Below, piece after piece: positions 63,193 to 64,000 of a stretch of 64,000 nt of DNA. This DNA is from Coffea arabica (taxonomy: Eukaryota > Streptophyta > Magnoliopsida > Gentianales > Rubiaceae), in assembly GCF_036785885.1 (NCBI RefSeq), contig NC_092320.1, forward strand, positions 13,083,557 through 13,147,556, read 5' to 3'. A program made the position numbers and the translations under genes. The notes under the pieces were generated by a model, which worked only from the letters and a program-made list of their open reading frames with translations, searched no databases and was not told the origin of the DNA. Positions within the stretch are counted from its first letter, which is position 1. Each line of letters begins with the position of its first letter.

Positions 63193-63755
63193 CTCCGTCC
63201 GTCCCATTTTGATAATTCTATTTTCCTTTTTCATCTGTTCTAAAGTATAGTCCATTTTCTAATTAAAGAATGTAATTATCTTTTAATTTCTCTAAAATAT
63301 CCTTATTCAATATAAATTGTTATTAGTATAAACTACCTTATGTAAAATAGATTGTTAATCTACCCCGCCCTCCGGGGCTTGGTCTGGCGCTTGAGATTGC
63401 TGAAAATGGAACCTTAAGTCTCTGGTTCGAACTTTGCTGCCCACAAGTTGTGGAGGGTAAGGAATAGTCTGCGGGGGTACACTTCCTGCGGGAGACCCTT
63501 AAAAAAAAAAAAGATTGTTAACCTACCCCATATAATACATTTAGATTTAATCTGAAATAATATAAAATGAGGATTCATTCTTTCTTGACCATCAATTCAA
63601 GTTTTCATGAATAATTAATATAAAGTTATACTTTATTTAATGTAAGGGTATTTTAGGAAAATAGCAACCTAATTTTGTTTTTCCAACAAAGTTAACTGCT
63701 TTTTCTTAAATTGTGTGAAAGAAAAACGAGAACTATCAAAATGGGATAGAGGAAG
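63193..63755. mobile_element. Stowaway MITE, copy 4, interrupted by a SINE
   Basis: Ends CTCCGTCCGTCCCATT and ATGGGATAGAGGAAG with TA on both sides; interior collinear with copies 1 and 3. Without the inserted SINE and its duplicated target (about 163 bp) it would be about 400 bp, longer than copies 1 and 3, with further small differences. Confidence 0.85.
63367..63511 (+). mobile_element. SINE, third family, nested in Stowaway copy 4
   Basis: About 145 bp starting GCCCTCCGGGGCTTGGTCTGG, with box B (CTGGTTCGAAC), CTGCGGG motif and A tail. Flanked by an 18-bp duplication AGATTGTTAATCTACCCC / AGATTGTTAACCTACCCC (63349-63366, 63512-63529), one mismatch. The duplicated target belongs to the Stowaway body, proving the order of insertion. 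Confidence 0.93.
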
Positions 63756-63895
63756 TAATATTTTTAAACTAAGGCTCATAAAAACTATTTCTTTTGCTTT
63801 GAAAACAAATTAAAGTAGAGGGTTAAAGATAGGCTTAAAGCTCTCACACCTCACACCTAAGTGCAATGTTAAATGGCATTTCATGGATTCACTAA

Positions 63896-64000
63896 GGGCC
63901 TATTTGGAAGTGAATTTTTTGGCCAAGTTTTTTAACTACAAGTTTTTTAACAACTTTAGCTACAGGAACCCAAAAAAACTTATCAAAATTTTTAACTTAC
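63896..64000. mobile_element. Left end of a MITE cut by the window edge
   Basis: GGGCCTATTTGGAAGTGAATT followed by a poly-T-rich arm matches the left end of the element near 24450. The right end lies outside the window. Confidence 0.5.

Overview
This window is nuclear DNA from a flowering plant, most likely a eudicot. The DNA is AT-rich, the coding regions are split by short GT-AG introns, and the families are plant-specific (CER3, WAT1/UmamiT, FLX-like, plant tetraspanins). There are many Stowaway, hAT and Mutator-type miniature elements and tRNA-derived SINEs. The species cannot be told from the sequence. Gene models were built by hand from reading frames, splice sites and exon phase.

Layout. 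1-10 kb: no convincing gene; one Stowaway element and one SINE. 10.1-13.5 kb (-): a small unrecognised gene with a duplicated KSD-x-YM-x-APLV motif. 15.0-20.2 kb (-): a complete 11-exon CER3/WAX2 cuticular wax gene (631 aa) with a palindromic repeat just upstream. 20.8-32.5 kb: gene-poor; holds Stowaway, hAT and copia-type non-autonomous elements and a decayed tandem repeat. 32.9-41.9 kb (+): a three-copy array of WAT1-related transporters, with one intact seven-exon gene (379 aa) between two pseudogenes. Three elements with 9-bp or near-9-bp target duplications lie in its right half. 44.9-46.6 kb (-): TET8/TET9-like tetraspanin (264 aa). 50.0-54.7 kb (-): COX6B, a cytochrome c oxidase subunit (77 aa). 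56.6-58.1 kb (+): a second tetraspanin (349 aa) with a charged repeated N-terminal tail. 59.1-62.6 kb (-): FLX-like coiled-coil protein (314 aa). 63.2-63.8 kb: a Stowaway element split by a SINE.

The genes do not form a pathway. They are ordinary neighbours: wax alkane synthesis, solute or auxin transport, membrane scaffolding, respiration and flowering-time regulation. I found no evidence of an undescribed multi-gene system. The most useful leads are a histidine-to-arginine change in a CER3 histidine box, the small unknown gene with its duplicated motif, the uneven decay of the WAT1 array, and a set of mobile elements whose target-site duplications can be read directly.
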